Assembly: GCA_009192285.1 (NCBI GenBank)
Contig: WBVU01000005.1
Location: 186,001 to 250,000, forward strand
Source of the DNA: Morchella semilibera
Taxonomy: Eukaryota > Ascomycota > Pezizomycetes > Pezizales > Morchellaceae
DNA length: 64,000 nucleotides
Direction of reading: 5' to 3'
The notes beneath the pieces were generated by a model, which saw only the letters and a program-made list of their open reading frames with translations, did not search any database and was not told the origin of the DNA. Both the position numbers and the translations under genes were made by a program. Shown here piece by piece: positions 45,624-57,008 of this stretch (position 1 is its first letter; each line of letters starts with the position of its first letter).

Positions 45624-46358
45624 CTACACCACCTCCAGATATCCCTCATCATCAAACAGCCCCCTATATCTCGCCAGCTCTACCACCGTCTCCAACATAA
45701 GCCCCCTCATGTACCCGTGACGTGTAAGTTTCAGGTTTGCATAACAAAACGCCGCCATGTGCCTCGCTCTCTTGACCGTACTCTCATTATACAACTTATC
45801 ATCACCCAATGCCGGATAATCCTGATACCGGCTTGTCTCCTCTAGGCGGAGTCCAAGCGCGGCAAGACCCCCAAAGATCTCATCCGCGGTCGGCCAAGAG
45901 CTTGCTGTTCCTCGGGGGAACATGACACGAATCCTCCGCTTCAGGAAGCTATCGAGCTCCAGTAGCGCGGCGTGGGGTAGTGCGTCGACGTCGGCCATGT
46001 GGGCGCGGCCTAAACAGCCGGTCAGATTGGTCTTGGCCATCTGCCTGAAGATCTCGGGGGAGCCGGCGCCGCGTCCGGTGGCGGTGTGGAGGGGGGGTGG
46101 CGCAGGGGCAGGGGTGGTGGTGATTGCCTGTTCGACTTGGAGACGGGCAACGGAGGAGGCGAGGTGGGTGTTCACACTGTTGGTGGCTTTGAGCTCGGCT
46201 TGGAGTGTGTTTATTATGGACTGGAGGGCGGCGACGTCGGTAGGGAGGGGGTCGGCGGAGGGGGTTGTGGTGGGTTGGGGAGCGGGGGGGCTCTTTGATG
46301 GGACGGTAGGTTTATCCGGGGGTTTACTCGGTGGGACGCTGAGTTGGGCGAAAGACAT
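45624..46358 (-). CDS. Unrecognised array gene, copy 1 (244 aa)
   Basis: I do not recognise this family. The protein begins with a Pro/Ser/Thr-rich stretch. Then comes a short heptad-like helix (LPTDVAALQSIINTLQAEL, about residues 39-75), a Pro/Thr linker, and a conserved C-terminal domain of ~150 residues. Family hallmarks: SPEIFxxMxKTN, GRLGRxHMxxVDAL, ELDSFLRRKL, FPxG, LAALGLRLED, RARHxxAxxYAN, ETxVELARYRGLFD, GFLxxE. The domain has no signal peptide, membrane segment or obvious catalytic motif and appears helical. It is open throughout. It is the most diverged of the three intact copies at its start and ends in YLEVV. A run of 21 G on the plus strand (C in the transcript) lies 13 bases upstream of the ATG. 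Confidence 0.75.
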   Translation of the reverse strand: MSFAQLSVPPSKPPDKPTVPSKSPPAPQPTTTPSADPLPTDVAALQSIINTLQAELKATNSVNTHLASSVARLQVEQAITTTPAPAPPPLHTATGRGAGSPEIFRQMAKTNLTGCLGRAHMADVDALPHAALLELDSFLKRRIRVMFPRGTASSWPTADEIFGGLAALGLRLEETSRYQDYPALGDDKLYNESTVKRARHMAAFCYANLKLTRHGYMRGLMLETVVELARYRGLFDDEGYLEVV

Positions 46359-46371
46359 AGTTTGGGAGCTT

Positions 46372-46392
46372 GGGGGGGGGGGGGGGGGGGGG
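46372..46392 (-). repeat. Poly(C)21 tract in the leader of array gene copy 1
   Basis: Twenty-one consecutive G on the plus strand directly precede the start region of the minus-strand gene. Tracts this long are unstable in replication. Effects on expression are only a possibility. Confidence 0.85.
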
Positions 46393-46700
46393 CGCGTGTA
46401 TGAACTTGGTCGAGTATCGCGGATGGCAGAGGGTATCGGGTCCTCTTAAGGGGCAAACCTGTTGTCAGAAAAAAGAGGGGTCAGATTTCCATCAGGGTTA
46501 GGGATATTTCTCATCTCTCATACATAAATGTCATGTGACCTCTAGTTCTTGCTGTAGAAAACATCCTGCTAAGTATTTTGCTGTCTTATCAAATCCCCAC
46601 GAGTCCATAAACCTCGCAGGTTGCTACTTTACTTTGGTCAATCATTCCTACATAAGCGACGCTGATGCATGAGAGAGATTTCACAAGGGCAAAGTTCTGC

Positions 46701-46711
46701 ATCTTTTATAG
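46701..46711 (-). promoter_or_regulatory. Possible TATA box for array gene copy 1
   Basis: CTATAAAAGAT on the minus strand lies about 345 bases upstream of ATG 46358 and 100 bases beyond the stop of copy 2. It sits in a block (ATTGGATGCCTG) repeated upstream of each array gene. The distance would require a long leader or a leader intron. Confidence 0.3.
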
Positions 46712-46811
46712 ATTGGATGCCTGGTTATTTTGTATATTGGCACCGCGGGTGCCCACAAGTGATAGATTGTATAAATATATTCCCATTCAATCCCCACCCC
46801 TGCCCGCACTA

Positions 46812-47561
46812 CTACTCCTCCTTCAGGAACCCCTGGTAATCAAACAAGCCTCGATACCTCGCCAGCTCCACCAACGTCTCCAACGCAAACCCAGGCCAAT
46901 ACCCATCATGGGTTAATGCTCGATTTGCATAATAATACGCCGTAAGGTGCCTCGCCCTGTTGGCTGTGCTGTCTCCTTTCATCTTGTCCTCAGCCAAGAT
47001 CTTGAAATCCGTAAAGCGACCTCTATCCTCAAGCCGGATCCCCAGAGCGGCGAGACACCCAAAGATACTATCTGCCTCGGGCGTCTTACGTGATTCGCCT
47101 TTAGGGAGGATCGTTTGCAGCTTCCGCCGCAGGAAGCTGTCTAGCTCTGTCAGTGCCGTGGCAGGGAGGGCATCGACTTCCACCATGTGCGTACGGCCGA
47201 GACGGCCGTGCCAGTTGGTCTTTGTCATTTCCTGGAAGATCTCGGGTGACGCCGCGCCACGCCCGGAGGCCACGGTGAATGGCTGAATCGGATTCGGGCA
47301 AGGGAGGGGTGCAGTGGTGAGGATGCGGGTGGTGTTAGTGGTGGTGGTGGTACTGGCGGTGGTAGGAGTGGAGGTTTCCTGCTGGGCCTGGAGACGGGCA
47401 GCACAGACGGCAAGGTGGGCGTTTACGCTATTGGTGGCTTGGAGCTCAAGGAGGGTATTGATCATAGAGTGGAGGGATGGGACATCAGTGGGGAGTGAGT
47501 AACCTGGAGCTGTGGTGGCTTGCGAAACGATGGTGAACGTTGCAGGCACACCCTCATCCAT
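46812..47561 (-). CDS. Unrecognised array gene, copy 2 (249 aa)
   Basis: Same family and orientation as 45624-46358, with the same order: heptad-like LPTDVPSLHSMINTLLELQ, Thr-rich linker, then GRGAASPEIFQEMTKTN, GRLGRTHMVEVDAL, ELDSFLRRKLQ, LAALGIRLEDRGR and LARYRGLFDYQGFLKEE. It is closer to copy 4 than to copy 1. Upstream, an ATG at 47677 (MSLFGNNPQTGG) and a GTAAGTCC donor-like site at about 47620 with a CACTAAC branch match those of copy 4, suggesting a 5' intron. The exact start (47561 or a spliced upstream exon) is not settled. Confidence 0.75.
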   Translation of the reverse strand: MDEGVPATFTIVSQATTAPGYSLPTDVPSLHSMINTLLELQATNSVNAHLAVCAARLQAQQETSTPTTASTTTTTNTTRILTTAPLPCPNPIQPFTVASGRGAASPEIFQEMTKTNWHGRLGRTHMVEVDALPATALTELDSFLRRKLQTILPKGESRKTPEADSIFGCLAALGIRLEDRGRFTDFKILAEDKMKGDSTANRARHLTAYYYANRALTHDGYWPGFALETLVELARYRGLFDYQGFLKEE

Positions 47562-48158
47562 AGGCGGGTTAGTGCGGCGTCTTCAGGATCGCAGCCCAGA
47601 ATCAAGGGTCCAGGACTTACTGTTACTGAAGAACTGAGCTCCTCCGGTCTGTGGATTATTACCGAATAAAGACATGGTCGAAGGACTTAGAGGGGAATTT
47701 GCTTGAGGGGTGTCGTAGATTTGGAGTCCCAGAGACAACTAGGAGAGGTATTTGAAAGAACTTGCTGTCGGAAAAAGAGGGGTCACATTTAATACAGGAT
47801 TAGGTGTATCTCCTGTCGGTATTAGGCAAAGATCAGCATCTTTCATTTGGATGCCTGATTACGGCCCACGAGCGATACATTACATAATTATCCAATCGCA
47901 CCTTGCTATGCCGGATGGCCAAGATAGACTTCGAGCAACTGGGAAGAGGCCAACTCGATGGAAAAAAACCAGTCACGGGCGGAGATCACCATATCTTATA
48001 CGGGATAGCAAATTGATTGCGCAATAGAAGAAAAAAAAAGAAGAAAAAAATAGATCCCCCAGAGAACTCCGTACGGGATAACAAGGAATCCGGCATATTA
48101 AATTCTGCCATGGTGCGGTGAAACTGTATGCACTTTCGATCCACCACCCCCGCCTGCG

Positions 48159-48795
48159 CTACTCCTCTTCTTTCAGTAATCCCTCGTCATCAAACAAACA
48201 CGATACCTCGCCAGCTCCACCAAAGTCTCCAACGTCTCCGACGCAAACCCATGCCAATACACATTATGCTTCCTTTGTAGATTTGCATAAAAATACGCCT
48301 CGCTTTCTTGGCCGTACTGTCGGATTTCATCGTCTCGTCTTCAAATATTGAGGAGTCCGCATAGCGACCTCTATCCTCCAGTGGGATCCCCAGAGCGGCG
48401 AGACACCCAAAGATACTATCTGCGTCAAGCGCCTTACGTCATTCGTGGATCATTTGCAGCCTCCGCCGTAGGAAGTTGTCGAGCTCCGTTAATGCTGTGG
48501 GGGAGAGGGCACCAACGCCCGCCATGCGCGTGCGGCCGGGGCGGCGGTGTCAGTTGGTATTTATAATTTACTTAAAGAACTCGGGCAAGGCAGCACCACG
48601 TCGGGAGCAATGGTACGTGGGTGGTCCGGGTGGGAACATGGGACGACGGCAGTTATGGTGGCAGGAGTGGGGGGGGGGGGCGGTGGTGGTGGTAGGAGAT
48701 GGTTGTGCCAACTCGATCTGGAGGCGGTTGGGGCAGGCGGCGAGGCGGGCGCTGGCGCTGGTCGCAGCCTCGACCTCGAGTAAAGTCTGGATCAT
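48159..48795 (-). pseudogene. Unrecognised array gene, copy 3, decayed
   Basis: Homology to copies 2 and 4 runs end to end: MIQTLLEVEAATSASARLAA, GAALPEFFK, TALTELDNFLRRRLQMI, DADSIFGCLAALGIPLEDRG and a final KEEE-like end before the stop at 48159. It has an in-frame stop after EFFK, a short deletion region and at least two later frame changes, so it cannot make the full protein. The upstream Thr-rich linker is replaced by GC-rich low-complexity sequence. Confidence 0.8.
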
Positions 48796-49354
48796 GGCGC
48801 GGAGGGTTGGGGGTCAGTGGGGGGGGGAGGGGGGTAACCTCTTACTGTAACTCTGGGGGCTGTTGCGGGACCCCCCCAACCGGCAGAAAAGCTTCGAGCT
48901 GTGGGGAGGGGCGCGGGGCCCAATGGAAAGGTTGATGACATCTTATCCGAGCCTGGTTGTGGGGTTAGCGCGAGGTGTTACTATCTGGAGGGCGGGGGTG
49001 GGGAGGGGAGACGGAGGGACGGGAAACTAATTGTGAGGATCATACGTGACATGGCCGAAGAACTTGAGATCAGGAGGGAGATGGTGGATGGGGATGGGGA
49101 TTTGTGTACTTTGACTTTGGAAAGCGAGCTGGCACAAAACAAGAGAACACATCCACTCAGGGTTAGGTATCATTTCTTATCTTAATTAGTCAAAAATCAG
49201 ATGCTTAGATTGGATGCCTGATTTCCTGTTCCGTACGTGCATAGCCTATAGATGATAGCGCAAGACAACTACAGCTCTCTTATTTCTGTTCTGTACTGTA
49301 CCGGCAGTTGGTGCACTAGGGGTAGTACATTCTATTATCTCCCCCGTTCTGCAA

Positions 49355-50263
49355 CTACTCGAGTTTCAAAAATCCCTTATCATTAAACAGCCCCCGATAT
49401 CTTGCCAGCTCTAAAATGGTCTCCATCGCAAACCCCCGCCAGTAGTTCTCAGTCCCCTTTTCTGAATAGTACCACGCCGTATATTCCGACCCCCTTCTCA
49501 ACGTGGGCTCGTTTATCACGGCAATATCACTGGTATGCTTCTTTCCATAATGGCCTCGATCCTCCAGCCGAAGTCCCGCCGAAGCAAGAGTCTCGAAGGT
49601 CTTGTCGGAATCGGTTGTTGCGTTGTGGGGGCATTGTACGCCGCGAGGAAAGAAGGTATTCAGCTTCTGCCGCAGGAAACTGTCGAGCTCGGCTAGTTTC
49701 CCGTCACAGAGGGCGTCAACTTCCACCATGTGCGTGCGACCGAGACGGCCGTGCCAGTTGGTCTTGATAATCTCCTTAAACACCTCCGGCGAGGCAGCAC
49801 CTCTCCCGGAGGCGACCATGCATGAGTGGTTCGGATGCGGGCATGGGAGGGGGGCAGTGTTGGTGGTGTCATTTGGAGTGTCATTCGGGGTGCTCGTAGT
49901 GGTGGTAGTGGTGGTAGTGGTAGTGGTGGTAGGAGCGGGGGTTGCCTGCTCGGTCTGAGCGCGGGCGATCGCGAGGCAGGCGGCGAGGTGGGTGTTGGCG
50001 GTAGTCGTGGCTTGGAGCTCAAGTAGATTGTTGATTATGGAGTGGAGGGTGGCGACATCAGTCGGGAGGGAGTAGTTTAGGCCTGCGGTGGGTTGGAAAA
50101 CACTGGGGCGCCCTGCGGGATCTTTCTTATTTGGAGGCGGGGTTAGCGCAGTGTCTAGTGGGGAGGGCGGGCAGGGCAGGAAAGCAAGTGAGGACTTACG
50201 TTCTCTGTGGATCTGGTCTCCACGGGGGTCATAACGGGGTACGTACATGTTGGTCGAAGGCAT
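49355..50263 (-). CDS. Unrecognised array gene, copy 4 (302 aa)
   Basis: The longest copy. After an N-terminal extension it has SLPTDVATLHSIINNLLELQ, a poly-Thr linker encoded by a (GTGGTR)n tract on the plus strand, then VASGRGAASPEVFKEIIKTN, GRLGRTHMVEVDAL, ELDSFLRQKLNTFFPRG, ASAGLRLEDRG, and LARYRGLFNDKGFLKLE. The N-terminal ~60 residues contain a GTAAGTCCTC donor-like site with a GCGCTAAC branch and AAATAAGAAAG end. Removing 78 nt keeps frame, and a homologous site exists in copy 2. So residues ~25-50 may be intronic. The start at 50263 is the first ATG; a second lies five codons in. It sits at the upstream end of the array. Confidence 0.75.
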   Translation of the reverse strand: MPSTNMYVPRYDPRGDQIHRERKSSLAFLPCPPSPLDTALTPPPNKKDPAGRPSVFQPTAGLNYSLPTDVATLHSIINNLLELQATTTANTHLAACLAIARAQTEQATPAPTTTTTTTTTTTTSTPNDTPNDTTNTAPLPCPHPNHSCMVASGRGAASPEVFKEIIKTNWHGRLGRTHMVEVDALCDGKLAELDSFLRQKLNTFFPRGVQCPHNATTDSDKTFETLASAGLRLEDRGHYGKKHTSDIAVINEPTLRRGSEYTAWYYSEKGTENYWRGFAMETILELARYRGLFNDKGFLKLE

Positions 50264-50468
50264 TCAAGATTTGCCTAGTGGGGGGTGCCGGTGGATGGAC
50301 ACTTCGTGTTGAAGAATAGTTGAGGGTGTGAGTTGGGGTTATTGAAGTTTTATGTGGGTTTGCTGTATCTTAGTGCGTAGACGGGAATGTGTCCTTTAAA
50401 AGGAATATTACTCTACCTACCCCGCATCAGGCCTGAGACTTGGCGGTGAACCAAAAATTGTTGGCTTG

Positions 50469-50600
50469 GCGCATACCGCCATTACTCGAAAAACTGGCTA
50501 TGCATATGAGATCAAAATTGCTATAAGCGGACCTGATCTACGTCGACCAAGGGAGGTAATCCCTGGCCAATTTTTCGAGTTTTCGAGTTTTTGCGGGTAT
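50469..50600 (+). repeat. Dispersed repeat R, copy 3 (right border of the array)
   Basis: Same orientation as the copy at 45165-45310, about 5.3 kb away. It is also similar to 8566-8690. It lacks the CCGGAGATAG part that the other two share. Confidence 0.75.
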
Positions 50601-51959
50601 AACGGTATTTCGGGCATTCCATCACTTACCACCTATCGTTGTGGGGTATTGCCGTAGCTTCAAGACTACATGCAATTATAATGAGGTAAACAAAAAACAA
50701 TCAGTACAGGGCTCTCTTTGATACAATCGGGAGAACGTTTTGGTAGAGAATACTGCCAATGCGAAAGGTTTGAATGACTTAAGATTCTCCTTCAACCGAG
50801 CAAAAGGTCTTTGGCTTTAGCACTAGTCCGACCCAGCTAGGCGTTGATTTGAACTCATTCGACCCTGAGATTAACAAACCTAACCCTGTTTATAAGACCC
50901 CTACCCCGCAGATCTCTCTAGGTTGGTCCGCTAATTGCATTCGTAGCCCTTTAGGAATTGTCAAACCCTTTCTTCCTTTAAACCGTACCCCAAACTTAGC
51001 TCACTTAAGACTTAATCACTTAAGGGAAAGCATTTTGTAGTGGCAATTCGTTATTAGTGGGGGCCAAGGGCTTTCGCGGGTCCTGATAAGGGGTATTAGA
51101 CTTTGGAGGTTGCGGAAGGTGTAGGGAGGGTTTCTAAACTAGAATGCGGAATACGTAAAATCATACCGTTGCGAAGAAGCTGAATTCCTTATTTTTTTCG
51201 ATTTCGGTCCCTATAAGATAGATATTGAAGCTCCTTGCAGATTGCGTCCCCGCCGCTCTAAAACTCGAGCAGCTTGTATCTACGAGCTATGGGTCGGTAC
51301 CTGAGGGGGCCTCTTATGCAGCCCTAATGTTGCATGACCTACGGCAACGAGTCATGAGATTAATCGTCCCTGGAGTAACGAACGATGTGGCAATGTAACA
51401 TGAGTGGAGCTGAGGAATGAAGTATTACCACAAACGGGGAACCGAATCAAAAGGGCAACCTAATACATTTCACATATATACTAACCAGTGGCATCCGCCT
51501 AGTGGGCTCGGCTCGGCGTTCTATTATTCTTTCTCATAGGTTACCTAAGTACTGAGCAGATTGCCTAGTGTTTGGAATCAACCGAGGTCCTGCGCCAGCG
51601 TTAAGAGCGTATGTACCCCATATTTTCTTAACCCCGCCCTCATTGCTCCAGCCGATCTAGGCTCGTGTGAGAGATCTAACAGATAGTGGGACCAGCTCGG
51701 AAAATCATAACAAATTTTTATCTTCATTTACCCTTATTTTTTCTTCTCTTTATCTGATTTTCTTTGGTCTCGTTTTTTTTCTTTCTCTTGCCCTCCTCCT
51801 TCTTCTTGTGGGGTGAAGGGGTCTGGGGGATGCGGCTCACAATCGGAGATAGCAAGTACAAAGTGATCGTGAGGCCAGATCTGTCAATGAAAGTTTAACA
51901 TAAAAGCGGGTGGTATAACCCATGAATATCAAGCCCATACTACCCTCCCTGTAGGAGCG
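50601..51959. other. Intergenic, with pyrimidine tract
   Basis: No supported gene. 51715-51815 is a long T/C-rich tract on the plus strand. Confidence 0.45.
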
Positions 51960-52652
51960 AATACTCTCTTGCCAAGTATCAACGTGCACAATTTACTAGC
52001 TACCCCCCCCCCTCCAATCACAACCCAGGTATCATGTATCTATGTGCTAGCATACATACTTGGCATGAATACCTCAGTCCACGGTACGCTCAACATCTGG
52101 CTGCCGGACATTCCCCCCCCGATCTGCGTACCGTCCTCTCCGCCGAACACCGAACAATAAAAGAAGGCTACAAGCGAGTCTGGGTGCTAGCCAAATGCAG
52201 CCTTCCCTTACGCGAGTCCCAACTGATCGGCGGTCCTTTCCCGCGGGGGGAGGGGGGGCGTTGTTTGGGGCTGCTTTCAAGCAGTGGTATGATAAAAAGA
52301 TGGTTGAGGTGGCCAGAGTGTGGTTGACAAAAGTCGGAAAGCAATATTGGTGTTGGTGGATATCGAAGAGGGCTCTATTGCGACTGTTGGGGCTTACTCG
52401 GAGGTGCCGTCGGGGACAGCCCAGCACCGGTGGCGGGGCAGAAGCGAGGACGAGGACGAGGACGAAGATGAACTCGGCGGGAAGCAAATGGAGTCGGAAC
52501 GCTCCCCGCCACCCCTCCGCCTCCAGGAGTTCCACGATATCTGTGACACCTCGTAGTGGGTTGGCCCCTCCCACGGCCACCGTCGAACTTTTCCGCCCCC
52601 CTGGCAACGAAATAGTCCTTGCGTACCCTAATACGTATGTCCTTTTGATCTA
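51960..52652 (+). pseudogene. Relic gene A, right copy
   Basis: It aligns with 43880-44860 without the inserted tRNA-like element: a C-rich stretch, an AYCCAGGTAT intron-donor-like site, then CCTCAGTCCACGGT and the conserved part with LRTVLSAEHR and AFKQWYDKKMVEVARVW. The last frame (to 52653) is open but changes character into Arg/Thr-rich sequence. The frame is broken before that. The promoter and first exon seen on the left are not recognisable here. Confidence 0.5.
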
Positions 52653-53899
52653 AGTCCTCCCACACCCCCCCCCCCGGGGCGGCTCGGGTAACTAATCACA
52701 AGATTCAGACACACCTCCGCGGCAGGGCCCCCACCACGAAGCACGGATCTGTTGCGCTCAGTCGACAATGACCGCACGGTCCAGCTACCCCTAGAGCCGT
52801 ACCACAGTGCGCTTGATACGGCGGTGAGATCTTTGGCGCTATCAAGAAAGGAAGCGTGCATAGGGCTGGAAGAAGGTCCAGGGGCGAGGAGGCCGGAACG
52901 AACGGAGAGGAACATGTGATCGTGGGTGAAGAGCAGCAGTAGGAAGAAGAGTGGGGGACACGAGGTGGGTTAGGGTTTGAGGGGTGGGGCTGGAGGTGCC
53001 GAAAAGTGATGAAATGGCAGGAGAATGGTGAAGGTGAATCAGCAGAGTACGAATAATAAAAGTACAGTGCGGTGAGCTGTATAGGTCTTATTTTTGGTAT
53101 ATTGGAGTTATTAAGTACAGGCGTGGTGGTGAAGGAAGATAGTTTTTACAAGGGCAACGCCGTACATACATATCACTCTCATGCAGAGCTTAAAAATAAG
53201 AATAACGATTATTAAGAAAAGGGACCAGCCATAGTGCGTGGAAACTACATTGCGGCGAGCCTCGAAGTAGCACGATGTGAAACTTGGTACAGGGACTTAG
53301 TTTGGCAATACAGCTGCCCCGACTAGAATGTTATCTAAACGTGGAAGCATCTTTTTGGTCCGTAATCAAAGTTAGTATGGCAACGTCTCTATATACCCAA
53401 AGAGTAAAAACCAACTAAATCAATGCGCTTTTCTGGGAGCCGAAGGCATGCTCCCAATTATCACGAAACATGTATATAACTCACCAGATATTAGATCATC
53501 TGACAATTTCTTCTCCAGAACGACCTACCTTCCACCAACATCTTAAAAAAAGGGAAACCTATAAACAGGAACGGCATAGAACCATAATAGAAGTATAATA
53601 TCAACAACTCTGGTAAATGGTAGGCATGGATATCGCAAGACATATCTACCGGTATTACCATGATATAGCCTTGGCGCTTCGAGGAAGAGTTAGCATGGCC
53701 AATTTACTCCTCCAATTAGCTGGTCCAAGAACAAGCAGCACCTAGCATACTCTGCACCAAGTACGGCAGTCCGGTAGCTACAAGGATTTGAGGGTCTATC
53801 AATGGTGGACGCACAGCAAAGGCGGAGGAGGAGATGATGGGAAAGAGGATCGGAGATACACAATATGGGTGGGGAGAGTTGGGGTCCGGATGGATAAAT
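52653..53899. other. Intergenic, nothing recognised
   Basis: A 12-base C run at about 52665-52676. Short frames only. Confidence 0.4.
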
Positions 53900-54460
53900 G
53901 TGAACATTACCACCTAGTAGGGGTATCTTATTTACACTTGGTGACTTTCATGTCACGGTAAATTTCAAGGACTAGCATATCTATTATTGGAAAGGATAAC
54001 CATTTCAATACCATATGATTTAATGGGATCACTGTGGCGGGGTGGGTGGGGCCGAGTCACTTCCCTTCCGGGTAGACAGGGAGAGGAGGAGACTGGACGG
54101 AAGATTCTCGCCTGCTTCACACATTGCTACTTCCAGGCCCATCCCCATCCCCTTTCAATGTGCAAGCGGGAGGTAGGGAGGGGGTTAGGAAGCCTCAGTG
54201 CCATAACCGTGAGGTTGCGCGCCCATAATCAAGAAAGGGGGGGTGCCAGCAGGCTTGGTCGCTAACCCTAACCCTGAAGGCGGAGATGTATGAAGTATTA
54301 TATTAAAATGTTGGGATCAGATAGAACAGTGGCACGACGTAAGATGGGTTACAAAGGGTACTAGGATTCATCCGCTGGGGGCGGGGGGCGGGCGGGAGGA
54401 TGCTTCCCACATCGAGTGCTTCCACGCTGACAGTCGCCCCTACCGCCGCGCGCAAAGCAA
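53900..54460 (+). repeat. Dispersed repeat T, copy 2 (contains telomere-like core)
   Basis: The collinear partner of 22950-23470, in the same orientation, with CTAACCCTAACCCTGAAGGC at the equivalent internal position. About 30 kb separates the two. Confidence 0.75.
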
Positions 54461-57008
54461 GGGGGAGCCTTTCTTCGCAATGTGTGAACCCCAACACACA
54501 GTGCGAATGTACCGACCGACCCGTACCCAACCTAAACCCACCTGTCATTCCTGTGGGCACGGTTGTACGGTGTAGTATCTTTATAGGGATTGTCGGTTGC
54601 TATATTAACCACTATCTCGGGGACGGAGGAGCCCCACCCTCTATATACACAGCTACTAAGCTACTGGTGCCATCACATCCCACTAACGGGCCTTCGCTTG
54701 CTGGTACCGCTACATGTGCCGTCTTCCTTACAAGTTGCAGCTCCTGCAGATCAAGGGGGTCCCCCATGTGGTAGGTTAGGGTCACGATACCTCTCACTGG
54801 TGCGGATTTCTGCTCCGTGTGTATCATCCAATCACGGGGCACCTGGGTGGATACCCTCTTGTACCCAGCAAAAGCCACTCCCCATTCCCAGCCCAAGCAA
54901 ACCTGCCTGGGTATGAGGACGCAGAGAGAGGGGGTAGACTAGAGAGTAGCTAGGTGGAACGTATTCAGGCGCGAGATGGCTCGGCATGAGTAACCCGGAA
55001 CCGCAGTATACGCCTCTAGATGAGCGGTAAAATTACATTAGTAGAGGGGGGGTAAGCTCAGAGAATGGCTGGGACGCCCGTTATCAAACGGGTTGCAAGG
55101 TCCAACCCATGCAGTCTATAGGAGTAGGGGGTTGACGGGCTACAATTGCGGTAATAATGCCCAGTCGTGATCGGCAACGCTTGAACGCCTAGTTTAGCCC
55201 TAGCTCTCCCGGTAGTCGGTGGGGCAGAGCCACCTTCTGGGCGCATGTAACACCCAGAGCTAGCGACGGCACCAAAGTAAGACTAGGGCCCGCCCCAAAT
55301 TGGTTTTTCCACCACCTCCACCGCTGCAGGACTGGTGGTCCCCAGCTAGGGTTTGGCCAGGAACGGCAATTGGAAGGGGTGTCCAGGGGTGGTGGTGTTG
55401 AGATGGCGTGGGTAGCCGGTTTGAGGGGTGGCGCTACGGTTAGCGTGCATTAAATCCTGTACCCCGCGAGCCATGTCGCTCGGAACGGAGGCGGGAATTG
55501 TATTTGCGTGGTGGGATAGGGCGTCATGGGGTGTCACTCGCATCGGCTGGGTGGCGTTAATTATTTTATTTATACTTCATACATACAGTACCAAAAATCG
55601 GGGTGTTTTTCGTGCTGTAAAACAGCAGGATTTAAGTAGATACTCTATTCTAGTAGTATTCTTATAAGCAATAGTACTAGTGGCGTATTCTGGAAAAGGT
55701 GGTAGCATTAGCGGAGTATTTTGGATGGTAGGCCGGTATTGTTATTGCCCCCAACAGGTGCTACAGTACTGCCGTAGCACTACGGTACCAAAAACATTTC
55801 TGGTACTGTAGTAACACAGGGACTAGCCCAAATAGGATGTAAGCACCGAGGGTTAGGTTAGAATAGTACATTGTGGTAAATATGCGAGGAGAAAGGTGTC
55901 TTCATTAACATAGTCGTACTTAGCCAGTTGAGAGTCCCTCTGCTCTTCTTAAGATCGTCACGAATAGAAGTAATTACAATCGGTCTCTTGGTATTGTTAG
56001 AGTAAGTAAGCCTATCGCTCAGATGTATGAAATGGTCAAATTTGCGACCTGGACTGTGCACCCAGAAAATGTCTCAGGTGGTGTCTCTGGGGTCTCGTGC
56101 AACCTCCTCTGCGAACAGCTTAGTAGGAAGCGGTAGGCGGATTGCTGTCAACGAAGCCGCGGTACATCACCAGGGGCGAGTACACAAAAAACTATCTATC
56201 TGTGGATTAATCATCTTTGTTATCCCCTCTTTACTTCCGCTGGCTACGGGTACGAGAGTAGGTGATATTGTCGGGTAGAAAATTGATGTATGTTAGCCGA
56301 AAGTGTAAAGGAAGCCCAGCGGTATGCTATCTGAATTGCGAAAAGTTCAAGAAAGGGAAGCTGAAGGCCATTCTCCTTGTGCAAGCCGTTGATAGCAAAA
56401 AGCACCCCGTGGACATTTCCGGGTATATAGGAAGGTGGCCTTGTAGGGTTTATTTGGCAGATAAGCCTTTAAATCATTTTCTTGCTCTCTAACGGGGCGT
56501 GGTCGGGAATCAGGGTGCACAAACTTCATCCCCAGGCCGACCGCGCATGCAACCTGTCCACTTTGCGCTGCAGTCATGATTATTCATGGATTGCTCTGGA
56601 AGTCTTGAACCTGGTTCTCGGTGAGGGGGGCGGGGGTAGAGGCCAAGGCAACGCCTTGGAGCGAGTACTAGGGACGTTTCTATTGCCAAAAATAACATGC
56701 CCGTCCCAATCCCCGTCCCTGTCCCCCTCCCCGTCCCCGTCCCCTATCCCCCGTCCCCGCCCACCCCAAAGGAACAGGTTCAATACTTCCGGAGCCATAC
56801 CCTACACCGCTTGCCGTGTGAGGGTGGACTCATATTATCACATCTACTTGTACCCCAGCTTACATAGCTTGAAAGTCTTATAATAAAAGAATTTTGGTCA
56901 AGAAGAACATATATGACGAAGACCCAGGGAAACTAAACCTATGGACCTAAGAAAATAATCTCCTTACATATCTTTACCTTCATATCAGCGCATATACATA
57001 CATGTGGT
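54461..57008. other. Intergenic, low-complexity patch only
   Basis: No supported gene. 56698-56765 is a (CCCCGTC)n-like low-complexity tract that keeps several frames open, so the apparent open frames around it are not evidence of coding. Confidence 0.45.

Noticed and set aside
56698-56765. Coding evidence from long frames on both strands
   Set aside because: They arise from a (CCCCGTC)-like low-complexity tract without stops.
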